From Neonectria sp. B-13 (lineage: Eukaryota > Ascomycota > Sordariomycetes > Hypocreales > Nectriaceae): a stretch of 64,000 bases of DNA. The DNA is taken from assembly GCA_002682825.1 (NCBI GenBank), contig NOKP01000050.1, positions 109,640 through 173,639 on the forward strand, read 5' to 3'. Below are positions 32,917 to 43,827 of the stretch, piece by piece (the first letter of the stretch is position 1; the number at the start of each line of letters is the position of its first letter). The position numbers were made by a program, and so were the translations under genes. The notes beneath the pieces are model-generated. The model had not been told where the DNA came from, did not search any database, and saw only the letters and a list, made by a program, of their open reading frames with translations.

Positions 32917-33150
32917 AAGTGTGAGTGTGGCTGGGAACACCCCGCTTGTGGCGCTGCAGACTGTGGCTAGGGCGTGCCTGGCTGGCTGGGCAGTGGGTAC
33001 AGTGAATGAATCACGGGATCGATGTTGGTGTTTGATGTAGCATTCATCAAGTGTGACCGTGGCTGGGAGCATCCTGCTTGTGGCGCTGCAAACTGTGGCT
33101 AGAGCGTGCGGCTGCCGGCCTGGGCATAGTAGTGAATGAAATACGCGGAG
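32917..33150. repeat. Tandem duplication, period about 132 bp
   Basis: Two copies start at 32917 and 33049, both reading AAGTGTGA...GTGGCTGGGA and GGCGCTGCA.ACTGTGGCTAG.G. Many differences between copies are C/T or G/A changes, as RIP would make in duplicated DNA. No coding role is seen. Confidence 0.65.
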
Positions 33151-33200
33151 TCACGTGATAGCGCGCTCCTTCAGCCCCACCTTCACTTCACCCCACCGAA

Positions 33201-33268
33201 CATCACCACCACCGACATCACAAACGCCATCACGAACACCATCACCACCACCATCACCACCGCCGTCG
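33201..33268. repeat. (ACC/ATC)n trinucleotide microsatellite
   Basis: An imperfect run of CACCAC and CATCAC units lies just before the long tandem repeats upstream of the coiled-coil protein gene. It is non-coding as far as can be judged. Confidence 0.7.
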
Positions 33269-33325
33269 CCTCTCATCGTCGCCGCCGTCAAAAGTTCTCG
33301 TCAACGTCGCGCTCTTGACCAGCTG

Positions 33326-33845
33326 CCGGTTTCTACCCACTGAGTGAGTCCACCCTCCTTCTTTGGAAGACTTGGGGTCAAGAGAAGGGACCTGCTCGGC
33401 CTTGGAGGTTTTTCTCGAGGTCAGGCAGGTTGCCTGTCTGCAACGCTCGGGTCCTTTTGCCGTGCGGCGCGGTGCTTTGGCTCGTCACACCAACTTGCGA
33501 GCTTCGCGCTCTGGGCCATCTCTCTCCGGTTTCTACCCATCGAACGCGTTTACGCCTTCGCTGGAAGACTTGGGGCCTGGGGAAGGGATCTGCTTGGCTT
33601 TGGAGGTTTTTCTCGAGGCCAGGCAGGTTGCCTGTCTGCGAAGCTCGCTCGTTCGCCCGACCATCGCCTCTTCCGACATCAGACTCAGACCACGCGCTGC
33701 TTGGAGCTTCTTCGCCCCCGGTCAACTTTTTCCGGTTTCTACCCATCGAACGAGGTGACTCCTTCGCTGGAAGACTTTGGACTGGGGGAAAGGACTCGCG
33801 TGGCCTTGCAGGTTTTCTGGAGGTCATACGAGTTGCTTGTCTGAA
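33326..33845. repeat. Three tandem units of about 200-206 bp
   Basis: Three units begin with CCGGTTTCTACCCA at 33326, 33526 and 33732. Each continues with a shared block (GAAGACTT(G/T)GG, then CTTG.AGGTTTTTCTCGAGG-like, then GTTGC(C/T)TGTCTG). Unit lengths (200 and 206) are not multiples of three, so a protein repeat is unlikely. The array ends about 120 bp before the ATG at 33963 and probably forms the promoter or leader of that gene. Confidence 0.75.
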
Positions 33846-33962
33846 GTCGCTCCTCTGCGGCTCGTGGTCTGCGACTTTTGTCGATTCTGGTACGTTTGTC
33901 CTCAATCCTCTTGTGCGCTCACTCCAGCAGGCACGTTGATCACGAGGTATCCAGACGGCAAA

Positions 33963-35162
33963 ATGGCGTCATCACCCTCTCTCGACATCAATATTACGAC
34001 GCTTGCTTGTATCGCATGGGAGTGCGACAATACAACACAATGTCTCACTGAAGCCGACCCTACAACCCACGATTTGCTGTTTGAGTACCGATTCGACTGT
34101 CTGACCTCGTCGACATTCCTCGCAATTCACTGCCCCATTAGGCTGAAAGGTCTCGATTCTTACACGTCCATCCTCGGCCTCATCGCTCCTAGCGATATTA
34201 CCTCATTCTCCTTCGAGGCATCTTCGAACCCGCCAGAACCTGTCCGAGAAAAGCTCGAATTCAACCTGATTCGCCTGCGATTCGCCCTTTGCCAACCTAT
34301 CCGTCTTGTCGCTCCGACCGCGGCAGTAGAGCCGGTCCAGCCCAGAAAGCGGCGTTCAGCCAACGTTTGTAGCAATCTTTGCTCGCTCGCTAGAGTTACA
34401 GCTTTCGACATTTACGTATGGGACCAAGCCTTTCCTTCCATCAGATTGAAGGCTTTTCACCAAGCTTTCCGCCAATCCACCCTCAAGCCATTCGATGTCG
34501 ATTTCCCCAATACTTTAGCTTCCCTCTATCGAGGCAGCGGCGGGAAACTCATCGACGACTTGTCTTTACTTCAACATAAGCCGAACAACCAGCCTCCGTC
34601 GTATGGCGAGCTCGACTCCTCCCCTCTCAAAGTGACCGAATCTACATCGCTCGACAAGTCCGCATTTCCACTACCACCCGAGGGCGACGGCAAGAAGAGA
34701 CGCCGGCTAGGTGGCTCGCGCAGTCCAGACAGGGTGACCAACCACGACGACTTGAGCTGGGCTTCAGTGGGCAAGATGCATCAGGAGATGCAAATGCTGG
34801 TACAGCGAGTTGAGCAACTTCAGGCGGATAAGCTGGCCAAGCAAGGCCAACTTGCTAGGGCGGAGGAGCCGGAGACGATGGTGAGGCGAGTGGAGGAGCT
34901 TGAGGCGGAGAACAAACGGCTCAGCGAAGAAGTAGATGCCTTGCGTGCCAACTGCGAACTGACTTCGGATGGTTTGGAGAGCAACGACGCTGCTGTGCTC
35001 GAAATCCAGAGCGATCTGGATGAGCTGACGGATCGAGTAGATGCTCTGCTCAAGTATGGACTAGATAGTGAGGTTGAAGATGACATCGTTGAGACGGTCA
35101 CAGATCGTGCGACTGCCAACCTCTTGAATAAAAATTATTCGCTTTCCGTTTCGGAGAGTTGA
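33963..35162 (+). CDS. Hypothetical coiled-coil protein, 399 aa
   Basis: A single-exon gene. The N-terminal 190 residues form a mixed globular region (LACIAWECDNTTQC near the start, then AFDIYVWDQAFPSIRLKAF) of unknown family. A basic stretch, GKKRRRLGG, looks like a nuclear localisation signal at about residue 243. The last 140 residues are a strong coiled coil (MHQEMQMLVQRVEQLQADK, then VRRVEELEAENKRL). No DNA-binding or catalytic motif is visible. The frame is open upstream to 33777, but the first good ATG is at 33963. The gene is preceded by three 200-bp repeats, which is unusual for a single-copy gene. A nuclear structural or regulatory role is only a guess. Confidence 0.7.
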   Translation: MASSPSLDINITTLACIAWECDNTTQCLTEADPTTHDLLFEYRFDCLTSSTFLAIHCPIRLKGLDSYTSILGLIAPSDITSFSFEASSNPPEPVREKLEFNLIRLRFALCQPIRLVAPTAAVEPVQPRKRRSANVCSNLCSLARVTAFDIYVWDQAFPSIRLKAFHQAFRQSTLKPFDVDFPNTLASLYRGSGGKLIDDLSLLQHKPNNQPPSYGELDSSPLKVTESTSLDKSAFPLPPEGDGKKRRRLGGSRSPDRVTNHDDLSWASVGKMHQEMQMLVQRVEQLQADKLAKQGQLARAEEPETMVRRVEELEAENKRLSEEVDALRANCELTSDGLESNDAAVLEIQSDLDELTDRVDALLKYGLDSEVEDDIVETVTDRATANLLNKNYSLSVSES

Positions 35163-35717
35163 CAATTATGACGGCTTCGCCATTGGCTCAGCCTTGACTG
35201 TACCCAACCTGGAGGTGCTGCGTATGGTGTCTGTCTTGGAGTGACATGTCATATGTGAGAGGTTTGTATCAGGACGAGTCGCTTACCATCAGCAACTCGC
35301 TCGCCCTTGAAGGAACGGACAGCAACACGAAGCATCGTCGACTTCCAGGCAGTAGAGGTTCGTCACAAGGATGCGCCTGGTTTGGTGCGACCCCTGAAAG
35401 ACCTCCTGTTCAATACCAAGAGGAAACCCCAAAAATATGAGGATTGAGAATCAAAGTGATTGGGCTCGCACTTGGAGACAAAGCATCCGATGAATGCAGT
35501 ACTGCGGTTAAGGGTTAAGGCTGCCACCTCTCGCGCTCGCCAGAAAGGGATGCAACCCAGCGTTGACATTTTGGAAGGCCCATCTGAGGAGCAAAGAAGA
35601 AATATGGCTGTTCCACTTCGACTTCTCAGGAAGTTGTGCAATGGAGCAAGGCTATCATCAGTAGTGCCTAAGCGTTCCAAATCTCTTCTTTTCTTTGTAG
35701 CACACCTCGGCTGTCAG

Positions 35718-35760
35718 CCTGTTGGTACCGGCAAAATATCTTTGAGCTGATACCAACAGG
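35718..35760. repeat. Inverted repeat, possible transposon remnant
   Basis: CCTGTTGGTA (35718-35727) and its exact reverse complement TACCAACAGG (35751-35760) face each other across 23 bp. The match extends inward with C/T differences. The TGTTGG...CCAACA ends resemble LTR or small inverted-repeat element ends. Confidence 0.45.
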
Positions 35761-36654
35761 TTGTTGCCGTAGTCCAACTAGTCCTGTGCTAGCGGTTGTG
35801 GTTCATTCATCACGACGCTGCTTGATATCCAACATTACGGACCATCGGACGAAGCTAGACAGCGACCGCATTGCATATCAACTCACCACAGGCACAGCTC
35901 TGGATCTCTGTACCATATGCTATATCCGGTCGAACCTGCGTTTCGGAGCATTAAAACACTGGTAAAAAAAACAGTGTTGTCCCTCTACATTTCCACCGCA
36001 TAAGGTACGGTTGAGCTGCAGCATGTGACGAAGAAGCGTGTCTAGATGGTGACTTGGATTATCATGCGGGTGCCTGTTAGCGAGGTTGCCAGTTGGGCCT
36101 TTTAGTTTGGACATGGCAAGCAAATAGAAAACTTTCTGGTTTGCAGTTGTCCGCCTCAATCCACGCAGAACCACACATGGAAGAGACCGGAAGGCTGCAC
36201 AAGCAGCTCGAAGAAGAGCAACGCCTACGCCAACGCGAACATGAACAACGCCTACGCGAATCTCAAAACATGCCATTCGCTTAGCCTTGCTATCAAAGTA
36301 GTAACCGACCGTTCCCTCACAACTCAACGAGACATAACAAACTCAGTCGGCCGAATTTACCTTCGACGGATTATTCCATAGGAAAGCTTCCCATCAGAGC
36401 AACAACATTGAAAGATCTTAGTCCAGGTTCAACAACTACTCTAGGATCACCGTTTGGCACGACGCACTAAATGAGCGATGTTCAATTCCCTTTGGTGCTC
36501 TCTGGGTGATTGTTGAGGTTGATAATAGGTCTGTAATTTGGGATGAGTTATCTCATAGGGCCCATCAACATCAATTGCCCCCAGCACATCATAGCCCTTG
36601 GATTGATTATTCCGAGGTCACGCCCTCTCTATCAATGTCGTTGTCGCTATAAAT

Positions 36655-36696
36655 GTCGTCGTCGTCGTCGTCGTCGGCGGCGTCGTCCCCCTTTAG
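36655..36696. repeat. (GTC)n trinucleotide microsatellite
   Basis: A nearly perfect GTC run, slightly interrupted by GGCGGC. In the minus frame it would encode an Asp tract. Confidence 0.7.
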
Positions 36697-37820
36697 GTTA
36701 ATCTTGCCAACAACTTCGTTTCTGTTCGATCCAACGTGCAAGGCGGAGCAAGAAATTCCTCTTGATCCATACCCTGTGCCACCAGTTGTCCTATCGAATT
36801 ATTTTAATGAGCTTAAGTACAGAATTAGCCTCCTCGACGGATATGAGCAGCTTTGGTTATTATAGTTATTCTCTGCGAACTTGCTGTCCAGTAGTTCCCG
36901 TAGCGTCGTCAGTTGGCCGACTGTCTTTGGTTCCACGAACAGGAGACCAAGCGAGCACCCGATTATCTGTTCCTGCCCGATGGACAAGGACCGTCTCTCG
37001 CGATTGAGCGATCAAAATAAATAGAACCGTGGTTCGTTACGGTTTGCCGTTGCCGTTCTGCATGAGTGCGTACGGGGTTTACGCGCTCGCCGGGCAGATC
37101 ATGTCCAGGATCGCGACAGCTACACCTGATGTACAGTATTGGTCACATTTCGTTAATCGACACCACCGACTTGCGTTTTAACGAACTTCGTCTGCAAGTT
37201 ACTAAAGCCAGCATCTTCCATTCGTTTAACCCACGTGTCATCTGCAATCGCATCGAATTCTAGTCCCGCTTTCTCGCTGCCTTTGAACAGCTCTCTCCAC
37301 TCATTGAAGTGCTATCAGGGGTACAGATCGGGACTCAACCTCGTAAGCGCAGAAGACAGGCATGACCTGTTGGGCATTTCACATTCAAGTAATTACCCGT
37401 CGTGGCATCCATTTAGGCTTCTCGGTACATCTCAACCCGAGAAGCTCGCCGATCTGTGGAGAGATGGGGGCGGGGAACCTTGAAAAGCGCCCTCGTAAAC
37501 ATGGGGATTCCGCTTGTGAATAAGTCCTGGCGTTCCCATGACATGACGAATCTCCTAGAAGTGGCCCAAGTGCAATTCTTCCGGACCCTGATTTGCAAGG
37601 TTTCGTCGTCCCCGGATTGAGATGCCCCGACGTAGGTCAGTCAGACCATGACTTCACCAGCCCACAGGTCTCCTGTTGACAACCATAAATACATGGGGAT
37701 TCCGTCATTACGATATTTGTGCTGAATTACTGAGCTCCGCTTTCAATCAGACCGAGTATCCTACACTGACCCTTTCGTCGTGAGGCTGTTAGGGGCCAAC
37801 ATCAAAACCAGGAACCAGCA

Positions 37821-39035
37821 ATGAAAGCTTCGCGCCTGTTCGCCTGGTGCGCTACAGTCTTCAGCGTGGCCAACGCCTGCAATACAGATGAAGACTGTAG
37901 TCTGAACGGGATCTGTGTCAAACGAGGGGTGTGGCGGCCACAAACAACCTGCAAATGCGATCCGGGGTGGATTGGCCACGACTGTGGCCGACTTGATCTT
38001 GCTCCTGCGACTCGATACACTGGATACAATAATACTTATGAGCCGCCTGGCCCCGATGACTTCAACATCTGGCCCAATGCCTCCTGGGGTGGTCAGATTA
38101 TTCAGGATCGCCATGAGCCCTCCGTCTTCCACCTCTTCACCGTCCAATTCACTCGCGGCTGTGGTCTTCGAGGGTGGCGACCCCATTCATACGTTATCCG
38201 TGCTGAGTCTCACGACGGCCCCCAAGGCCCATATCACTACGCCGATGCCGTCTCCAAGAACTTCCGCCACAACCCGGACGTTATCTACAGCCCGGCTGAC
38301 GATAAATATCTCCTGTATGCAATCGGCGTTGACTACGACAAGGACTACACGAAATGTGAAAGCATCAGCTATACACGATGGCCTAACAATATCTCCGTAT
38401 CAACTGCTGACGACATTCGAGGGCCATGGTCTCCATTCGAGGTAGTCGTTAACAGCGACCAGCCGGTCGGTATTCATGCGACAAACCCCTCAGCCTTCCC
38501 TCTGTGGACTCGCAAAAACCCTACGAGCGAGATCGTACTCGTCATCAAAGACTACTCCATCTTCACGACCAAGTCATGGAACAGCAACTACGAACTTCAG
38601 TACCAAGCGACATGGAACGTATCGGAAAAGGAGAACCCGTGGTGGACTGAAGATCCGTTTATTTGGCGCGACAAACGCGGCAACTGGCACTCGATCAATC
38701 ACTGGATGATAGAGTATGTCGAGAACGATGGGCGGCGATGGCCCCGTGTCGGGTCGCATCTATTCTCTCGTAAGTTAACAGGGCCATGGCACTTCAAGTT
38801 GCAGGAAGCGTTCACTTCCAACGTCACTTTTACGGACGGGTCATGGCAGGTTTTCAACCGCAGGGAGAGGCCCAAGTTGTTCTTCAGCAACGATGGGAAG
38901 ATGACGCCGTTGTACATGACGAATGGGGTACAGGATATGAACCAGACTGGAGCTGCGTTTACTTTGATTCAGCCGATTGGAACAAAGTGGAAGAGTTTTG
39001 AGAGAAAACTAGGGTTTAGAAAGGGCAGAAGCTGA
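37821..39035 (+). CDS. Secreted EGF-like plus beta-propeller (GH43-like) protein
   Basis: An intronless 404-aa secreted protein. A signal peptide (MKASRLFAWCATVFSVANA) is followed by an EGF-like module with six cysteines in normal order (CNTDEDCSLNGICV, TTCKCDPGWIGHDCG). The rest looks like a five-bladed beta-propeller of the arabinanase/levansucrase/invertase clan: GGQIIQDRHEPSVFHLF, NPDVIYSPADDKYLLYAIG, and WWTEDPFIWRDKRGNWHSI are blade-like units with acidic residues at catalytic-like places (Asp in the first and third). Several N-glycosylation sequons occur. It may be a glycan-binding or glycoside-cleaving wall protein. The family is seen as uncharacterised EGF-domain proteins; the propeller call is an inference. 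Confidence 0.82.
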   Translation: MKASRLFAWCATVFSVANACNTDEDCSLNGICVKRGVWRPQTTCKCDPGWIGHDCGRLDLAPATRYTGYNNTYEPPGPDDFNIWPNASWGGQIIQDRHEPSVFHLFTVQFTRGCGLRGWRPHSYVIRAESHDGPQGPYHYADAVSKNFRHNPDVIYSPADDKYLLYAIGVDYDKDYTKCESISYTRWPNNISVSTADDIRGPWSPFEVVVNSDQPVGIHATNPSAFPLWTRKNPTSEIVLVIKDYSIFTTKSWNSNYELQYQATWNVSEKENPWWTEDPFIWRDKRGNWHSINHWMIEYVENDGRRWPRVGSHLFSRKLTGPWHFKLQEAFTSNVTFTDGSWQVFNRRERPKLFFSNDGKMTPLYMTNGVQDMNQTGAAFTLIQPIGTKWKSFERKLGFRKGRS

Positions 39036-40019
39036 TATCTATAGCTAGTGTCCGCCAGATTGTTACATCGTAGGCCAATAAGAACAGCGTCGTCTGCGAT
39101 GAGCTGGTTGCCTAGGGCAGATTGTGACATGACAGCGAATGTTGTGCATGCTCTAGCTTTCTTCCTTGCTCTGATAGACGCATCAAACACTGAGTAGGAC
39201 CTTGGCGCCAGAACCCAATTCATTGGAGAAATTACAGTTTCACCATCTTGTTCTACACACATTTCTTGAATATTATTACCTAGTTGGTTCAGTCATTGAA
39301 AACTCGGTATTAAACACGTGTATTGTTACTAACAAGTCAATTATCCTCGAATTCAAGATACTGAATTTGATGATCGCAGAAAGTATTCCTAAACTAGTAG
39401 TTTGTCGTCACACGGTCGAGGCTATGCCTCTATGGACTCTTTGAGGCACATGAGCATCAGCTGAAGGAGCGTTGCTCCTAAGGTTGAGTTACCCAAATGG
39501 GCACGAATGTCTCATTTACCGCAGCCCAGAGTGGTTCAGGAGACCATAGCCAGCAGGCACTTTTTCAGCTCTTGATCACAGCTCAATCTAGAGTGCGAAG
39601 CTCGCCAGATCAAGTAAAAGAAAATTGCCTCTTATACAAGATAACCACCGACATTCCCATTATTGCATCTATTCACCTCACTTGGAGAAATACCTCCACC
39701 TCTATTGATTTCCAGCCCCAAAGTTTCAGCTAGGCTGAATCCAAAACAAGCCTTGAGATCAGCTAGCCTCTGAATTTATGTACAAACCCTGCGTCTGATG
39801 GCTGCATGAGATCTTTATCGGACGATGATTGCTGTTCAAGACAACTGAGGGCGTGCCTGTCCCGAAAGTTGTTGGGTGGTGCTCTTGCCAACAGGTTGGT
39901 CTAAAACTGAAGTTTTATGAAGTATGCATATTCAAGAAAGTTAGGGCAAGTCTGGGAGTTGCCAATCGCATCTAGGGATGGGATTTAGGGTTGCCTCTTA
40001 GTTAGTTCTCCCGAGTGCG

Positions 40020-40400
40020 AATCGATATACAGCTTATTATATTCCTGCTTCTAAAAACTAAAGTAACTTATTATACTCTTATAATGTTAATTCTTTTACT
40101 ATTAATAATTACTTATTCATAAGACTATCTATTAGTATTAGTAAAATAAACTTAATAATAATAATGAATAAATATAATAATTCTTATACTTAACTTTAAA
40201 ATATTAGTTTCTAAGATAATACTTAAATCTTAGAATAGTACAGCTAGAGCATTAATTTATAATCTTAAGTTAGTTCTAGATTATTATATAATTAAATAAA
40301 ATCTTTGAAAAGAAAAAGCTAGCTTAGGGAATAGCTCTGTAATGGTGTATTTATTTTACTTAACATATAATCCACTTAATGGATAGAGGTATCGCTAGCC
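40020..40400. repeat. AT-rich block, probably RIP-mutated element
   Basis: A sharply bounded low-G/C block next to normal sequence, with no open frame and TA-rich words, as expected for an ancient RIP-mutated repeat. No coding relic is recognisable. Confidence 0.6.
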
Positions 40401-40405
40401 TGGCA

Positions 40406-40493
40406 TTTTGGTGTAGGGCTCTGGTCGGGTCAGCCTGACTTTCAAGGCTAGTCAGCCTGACTTTTTAGTGTAAGACTCTGGTCGGTCAGCTTG
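40406..40493. repeat. Direct repeat pair beside AT-rich block
   Basis: GGTGTAGGGCTCTGGTCGGG and, about 56 bp later, AGTGTAAGACTCTGGTCGG, each followed by GTCAGC(C/T)TG. Differences are mostly G to A and C to T. This is probably internal repeat structure of the same dead element. Confidence 0.5.
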
Positions 40494-41236
40494 GGGGCAG
40501 GGTCAGCTTGCATGCATACTCGGTCACAAGCTCAACCTACCCCGCTCACAACACCTGCTCGCTCTATCACCGACAACCACCAGACCGTCCTCTTGGTGAT
40601 CTAGACTCGGATAGGGAGCTTGGCATTATCATGTTCTCCAACCGCGCCTTCAAGCACTCGTGGTCTTTGATTCGCTGACGGGGCGATCGCCACACAACCT
40701 TGTCACGAGCTTCTCTCCGACGGAGCGATGAGCTTCTGCGCTGAAAGGGATCCCGGACGAAACTGCTGCTGAATGATATGGTTTCACATCCCGGGCTCTT
40801 ACTGCTAGGCGGCCTAAGCCGTCGGCTCGGTTCCCACGTCTACTCGGAAGGGCAAGTGGTAGATCCATCAAGGTATTTGCCTCGGCCAGCCATGCTTCAA
40901 CTTGATAGGGCGACAGCAAATTCAACTGTACAATGTTTGGTACTCTTCCCCACCACTACATTGAAGCCTGCCTTGTCAATCCACACTGTGCATATACATC
41001 TAGAGGCCTCCAGGTTCGTGGCGCTTTCCTTCCATATTCAGGAAAGGCCGGAGATGTCTGCTGACGAACCTGCACCTTTGTACACTTTCTGTGCCATTCT
41101 CAGAACCCACTCATCTCCTGCAACTTCGTAGCAGAGAGTTTCAGACCGACCCTCGAGCCCATTTCCAGAGTCTATACGACCAGTTTCAATTGAGGAACTC
41201 GTGTAACCACACAGGATCTGGCGTATTTCGAACGAC

Positions 41237-43642
41237 ATGGCGCAAACTTTGAAGAAAAATCACAACGACGATGCTCGGAGCTCTCCGCACAGAATGAGTC
41301 GCAGCTCCGTCACCAGCGGCAACAGCGCATCGGGCCGGACCGTCCAGGTAAACGGTAGTGTCGGACCCCGAAGCAAGATTAGGAAGACAATGAAACCGAA
41401 AGTCAATACCCGCGTAAAGGGGACCTTCGTACTTCAACAGAACTTTTTTGATAGCGAAAATGAAGGCTCGAGTAAGTCGGTGATCCTTGCTGAAGCCCTC
41501 CTCGTTGCAGTCTGGGATGAGTATTCATTATCGAGCAGAGGGTACCGATCCCAGCGCAATGCTATATCAGCTTGCAGAGGTTGTGATTCCAGGGCCAGGT
41601 TCGAATCCATCAACGCCGACCCCAGCGCCTGGTTCCTACCTGGAACGCAAGTCCCAACTCAGCAGCACCAACTCACAAGTTGGCACGATTGGGTTTGAAA
41701 GCCCTAAACAAGGTCTTGAATCTGATGTGGACTACTCGAGCGCCAGCCAGCCGCATACGGCGTATGACTCGGGAGAAACGACCGACGTGGCGGCGGCGAT
41801 AAAAATAATCAGCAACCAGCTGCAAGAGATAGATAGGCTGTATCAAAACATATCCGACGCCTTGATAACATGCATGGACGGCCTCGAACAACCGGATATT
41901 CTCCAGTCGTCCTTCAACAATCCAAGAGCAAAGCTACAATCACGACGGTCCGAGATTCTCGACCTTTCGCAACAGTGGGCCAGGCGCGAGAAGTCGTTTC
42001 TTGGGCGGCCAGAGTGGTTGTATGCATGTACCTGGACGCTTTATGAGGCATCCACAAGTCTGGAACATGTTCTGTCCGAATTAAAACAAGATCCTGTAAG
42101 TTCCTAGTCGAGTACCGATGTCTACTATTCTAGTTTTGGCTGACGATATTTGTGTCCCAGACCAAACTTACGATGCTGCTCCAGGAAATGCTCAAGTCCC
42201 AAAGCAACCCAGAGGCTTGTGACTCGCTCTGTACGGAGAGTAGCAGAGATCAACAAAGAGAAATCGGTGCTTATTTGCTCTGTTATCTCCATGGCGCAGG
42301 CCAGAAGGCCCAGTACTTCATGAGAGAATCGGCCAAACTGTTGGAACGTCCCGATCGGAGTGACGACACGCCGGCGACGGCACTGAAGCGATATGGACGC
42401 AGGAGGAACGCTTCCACCACCCTTTGCGATATTCTGAGTGAGGTCTGTCACTCACACCCGGAACATCGGGTATACATAAATATGAGTATGAAGGAAGGGG
42501 GCGGCGACGACACGGCCGAGGTAGTGTTCTCGCTCGCCTTCGAAGAGTACTCGAAGTTTGAGGAGAAATCGCCAAGCCTGGTGTGGTATATTGCTCGCTC
42601 TCTCGTTATTTGTGGGACAAGGGACGATTTCAAAGCTTCCGTTCCGAGGCGGAGGAAGCGTCATCGCAGGGGTGGAGAAAAGAAGACTGCACTTGCGCCG
42701 GTGCAGCCGAACCGTGTGAATAAGGTCGAGAAGCGAACAGAAGGTCATGAGAGCTGGATCAACAAGTCACCAAGAAAGAAGAAAGTAATGATACCGACCA
42801 AGCTTAGGCAGCGTCCATTCGCAGGAGTCAGGTTTTGTCCCGCAGGACTGCGAGAGGGCGAGGGCGGGACATGTGCCATCCAACTACAGTCCTCATACGA
42901 GGCCGGCACCATGGAGCACAAGCTCGTCTTTCCTTCCCTCACACAGGTGCCTGGAAGGGACACGCGTCTCGTTCCGCTGGCGGAGTGGATCAAAGCACAT
43001 GAGGGTGGCAACTTTACTCCTATCGTCCAAGCTGAAGTCAGGCTCACCTGCGTCAAACTAGCACGGCTAATAGTCGAGGCTATACTGGAACTTCCTCTGG
43101 CTATGTTTTCAACCTCGCATTTATGCAGCGATCAAATTGTCGTGTTCCATCCAACCACAGGACACAATTCCGAACCGGCTGCTGTCAACCTTGAGCCGCA
43201 CTTGAGGGTCCGCCTAGCGAGCAAGACAGACAACAGCACCAGCTCCAACGTGCTCTCTCTGGGCGTGCAGTTGGCCAGCTCCCGAAACATCCTGTTCGGG
43301 CTCTGCGTCGTGCTCCTGGAGCTGGCCAATCTGCAACGGATTCACAACCTGCAATACGGCGAGGATGGGCAGGTTTTCGAGCACGATGCCGAGTTTGACA
43401 AGCTTGAGAAAAGGTTGTATGCGGCTGAGGACGGGGGGATATGGCTTAACGATCAGTATCGCAGGGCGGTTCGGTACTGCTTTGAGAACTCTACCGGCGG
43501 CCATGGCTCGCATAACTTGTTCTTACAAGAGGCGCAGCAAGGCTTTTATCGGGAAGTCGTACTCTGTTTGCGGGAAGCCGAAAAGCAGCAAGAAGGATTT
43601 TGCGCAATGGTCAGGGAAATGGGCAGCATAATGACTGAATAG
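41237..43642 (+). CDS. DUF7580-like domain protein
   Basis: A predicted 757-aa protein from three exons (41237-41471, 41539-42095, 42161-43642; phases agree). The N-terminus is Ser/Arg/Lys-rich and disordered, and exon 1 is the least certain part. The middle is alpha-helical (AAIKIISNQLQEIDRLYQNI, then SLEHVLSELKQDP). After a basic stretch (RRRKRHRRGG) comes a kinase-remnant-like C-terminal domain with the DUF7580 order: LTCVKLARLIVEAILELPL, SDQIVVF, NILFGLCVVLLELANL, then YRRAVRYCFEN and GFYREVVLCL. Such proteins are common in fungi, often near HET/NLR-type genes, with no known catalysis. It converges with the 914-aa gene (186 bp between stops). Confidence 0.68.
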
Positions 43643-43827
43643 GCGGGGGGGTGATCTCGATCTACGTGCCTTCGAGAAAGACAAGTTCTTTGATCTACTA
43701 GCATAAACTTGAACATGTTCGCATTGTACTATCCGTCAATATGTGAAATTGGTTCATTGTCTTCGGTCATGCTTCATTCCCACTAACCCCAGTCCCAGAA
43801 TGGCGTTCAAATAAAATGAAGCACAGA

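Larger units (their letters stand above)
35163..37820. other. Long intergenic stretch, small relics only
   Basis: About 2.7 kb. I see an inverted repeat at 35718-35760, a GTC microsatellite at 36655, and a short Glu/Arg-rich plus-strand piece near 36172-36284 (LHKQLEEEQRLRQREHEQRL) that looks like a coiled-coil fragment without start or partner exons. A minus-strand frame through the GTC repeat encodes an Asp-rich tail. None of these can be called a gene. Confidence 0.35.
39036..41236. other. Intergenic, with AT-rich transposon debris
   Basis: About 2.2 kb without a supported gene. From about 40020 to 40400 the sequence becomes strongly AT-rich (TTATTA, TAATAA words). It ends in two direct repeats. 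Frames at 39497 and 40778 have no features. Confidence 0.45.

Noticed and set aside
33201..33268. CRISPR-like regular repeats in the ACC/ATC tract and in other microsatellites
   Set aside because: Units are 3-5 bp with no spacers, in a eukaryotic genome; these are simple microsatellites.
33344..33939. Overlapping frames of 131-175 codons on both strands over the 200-bp repeats
   Set aside because: Repeat lengths of 200 and 206 break the frame each time, so the same protein is not repeated; the frames arise from the repeats' composition.
41596..41606. GGTTCGAATCC, a perfect tRNA B-box-like sequence
   Set aside because: It lies in the reading frame of the DUF7580-like protein (PGSNP), and no A box or cloverleaf can be formed around it.
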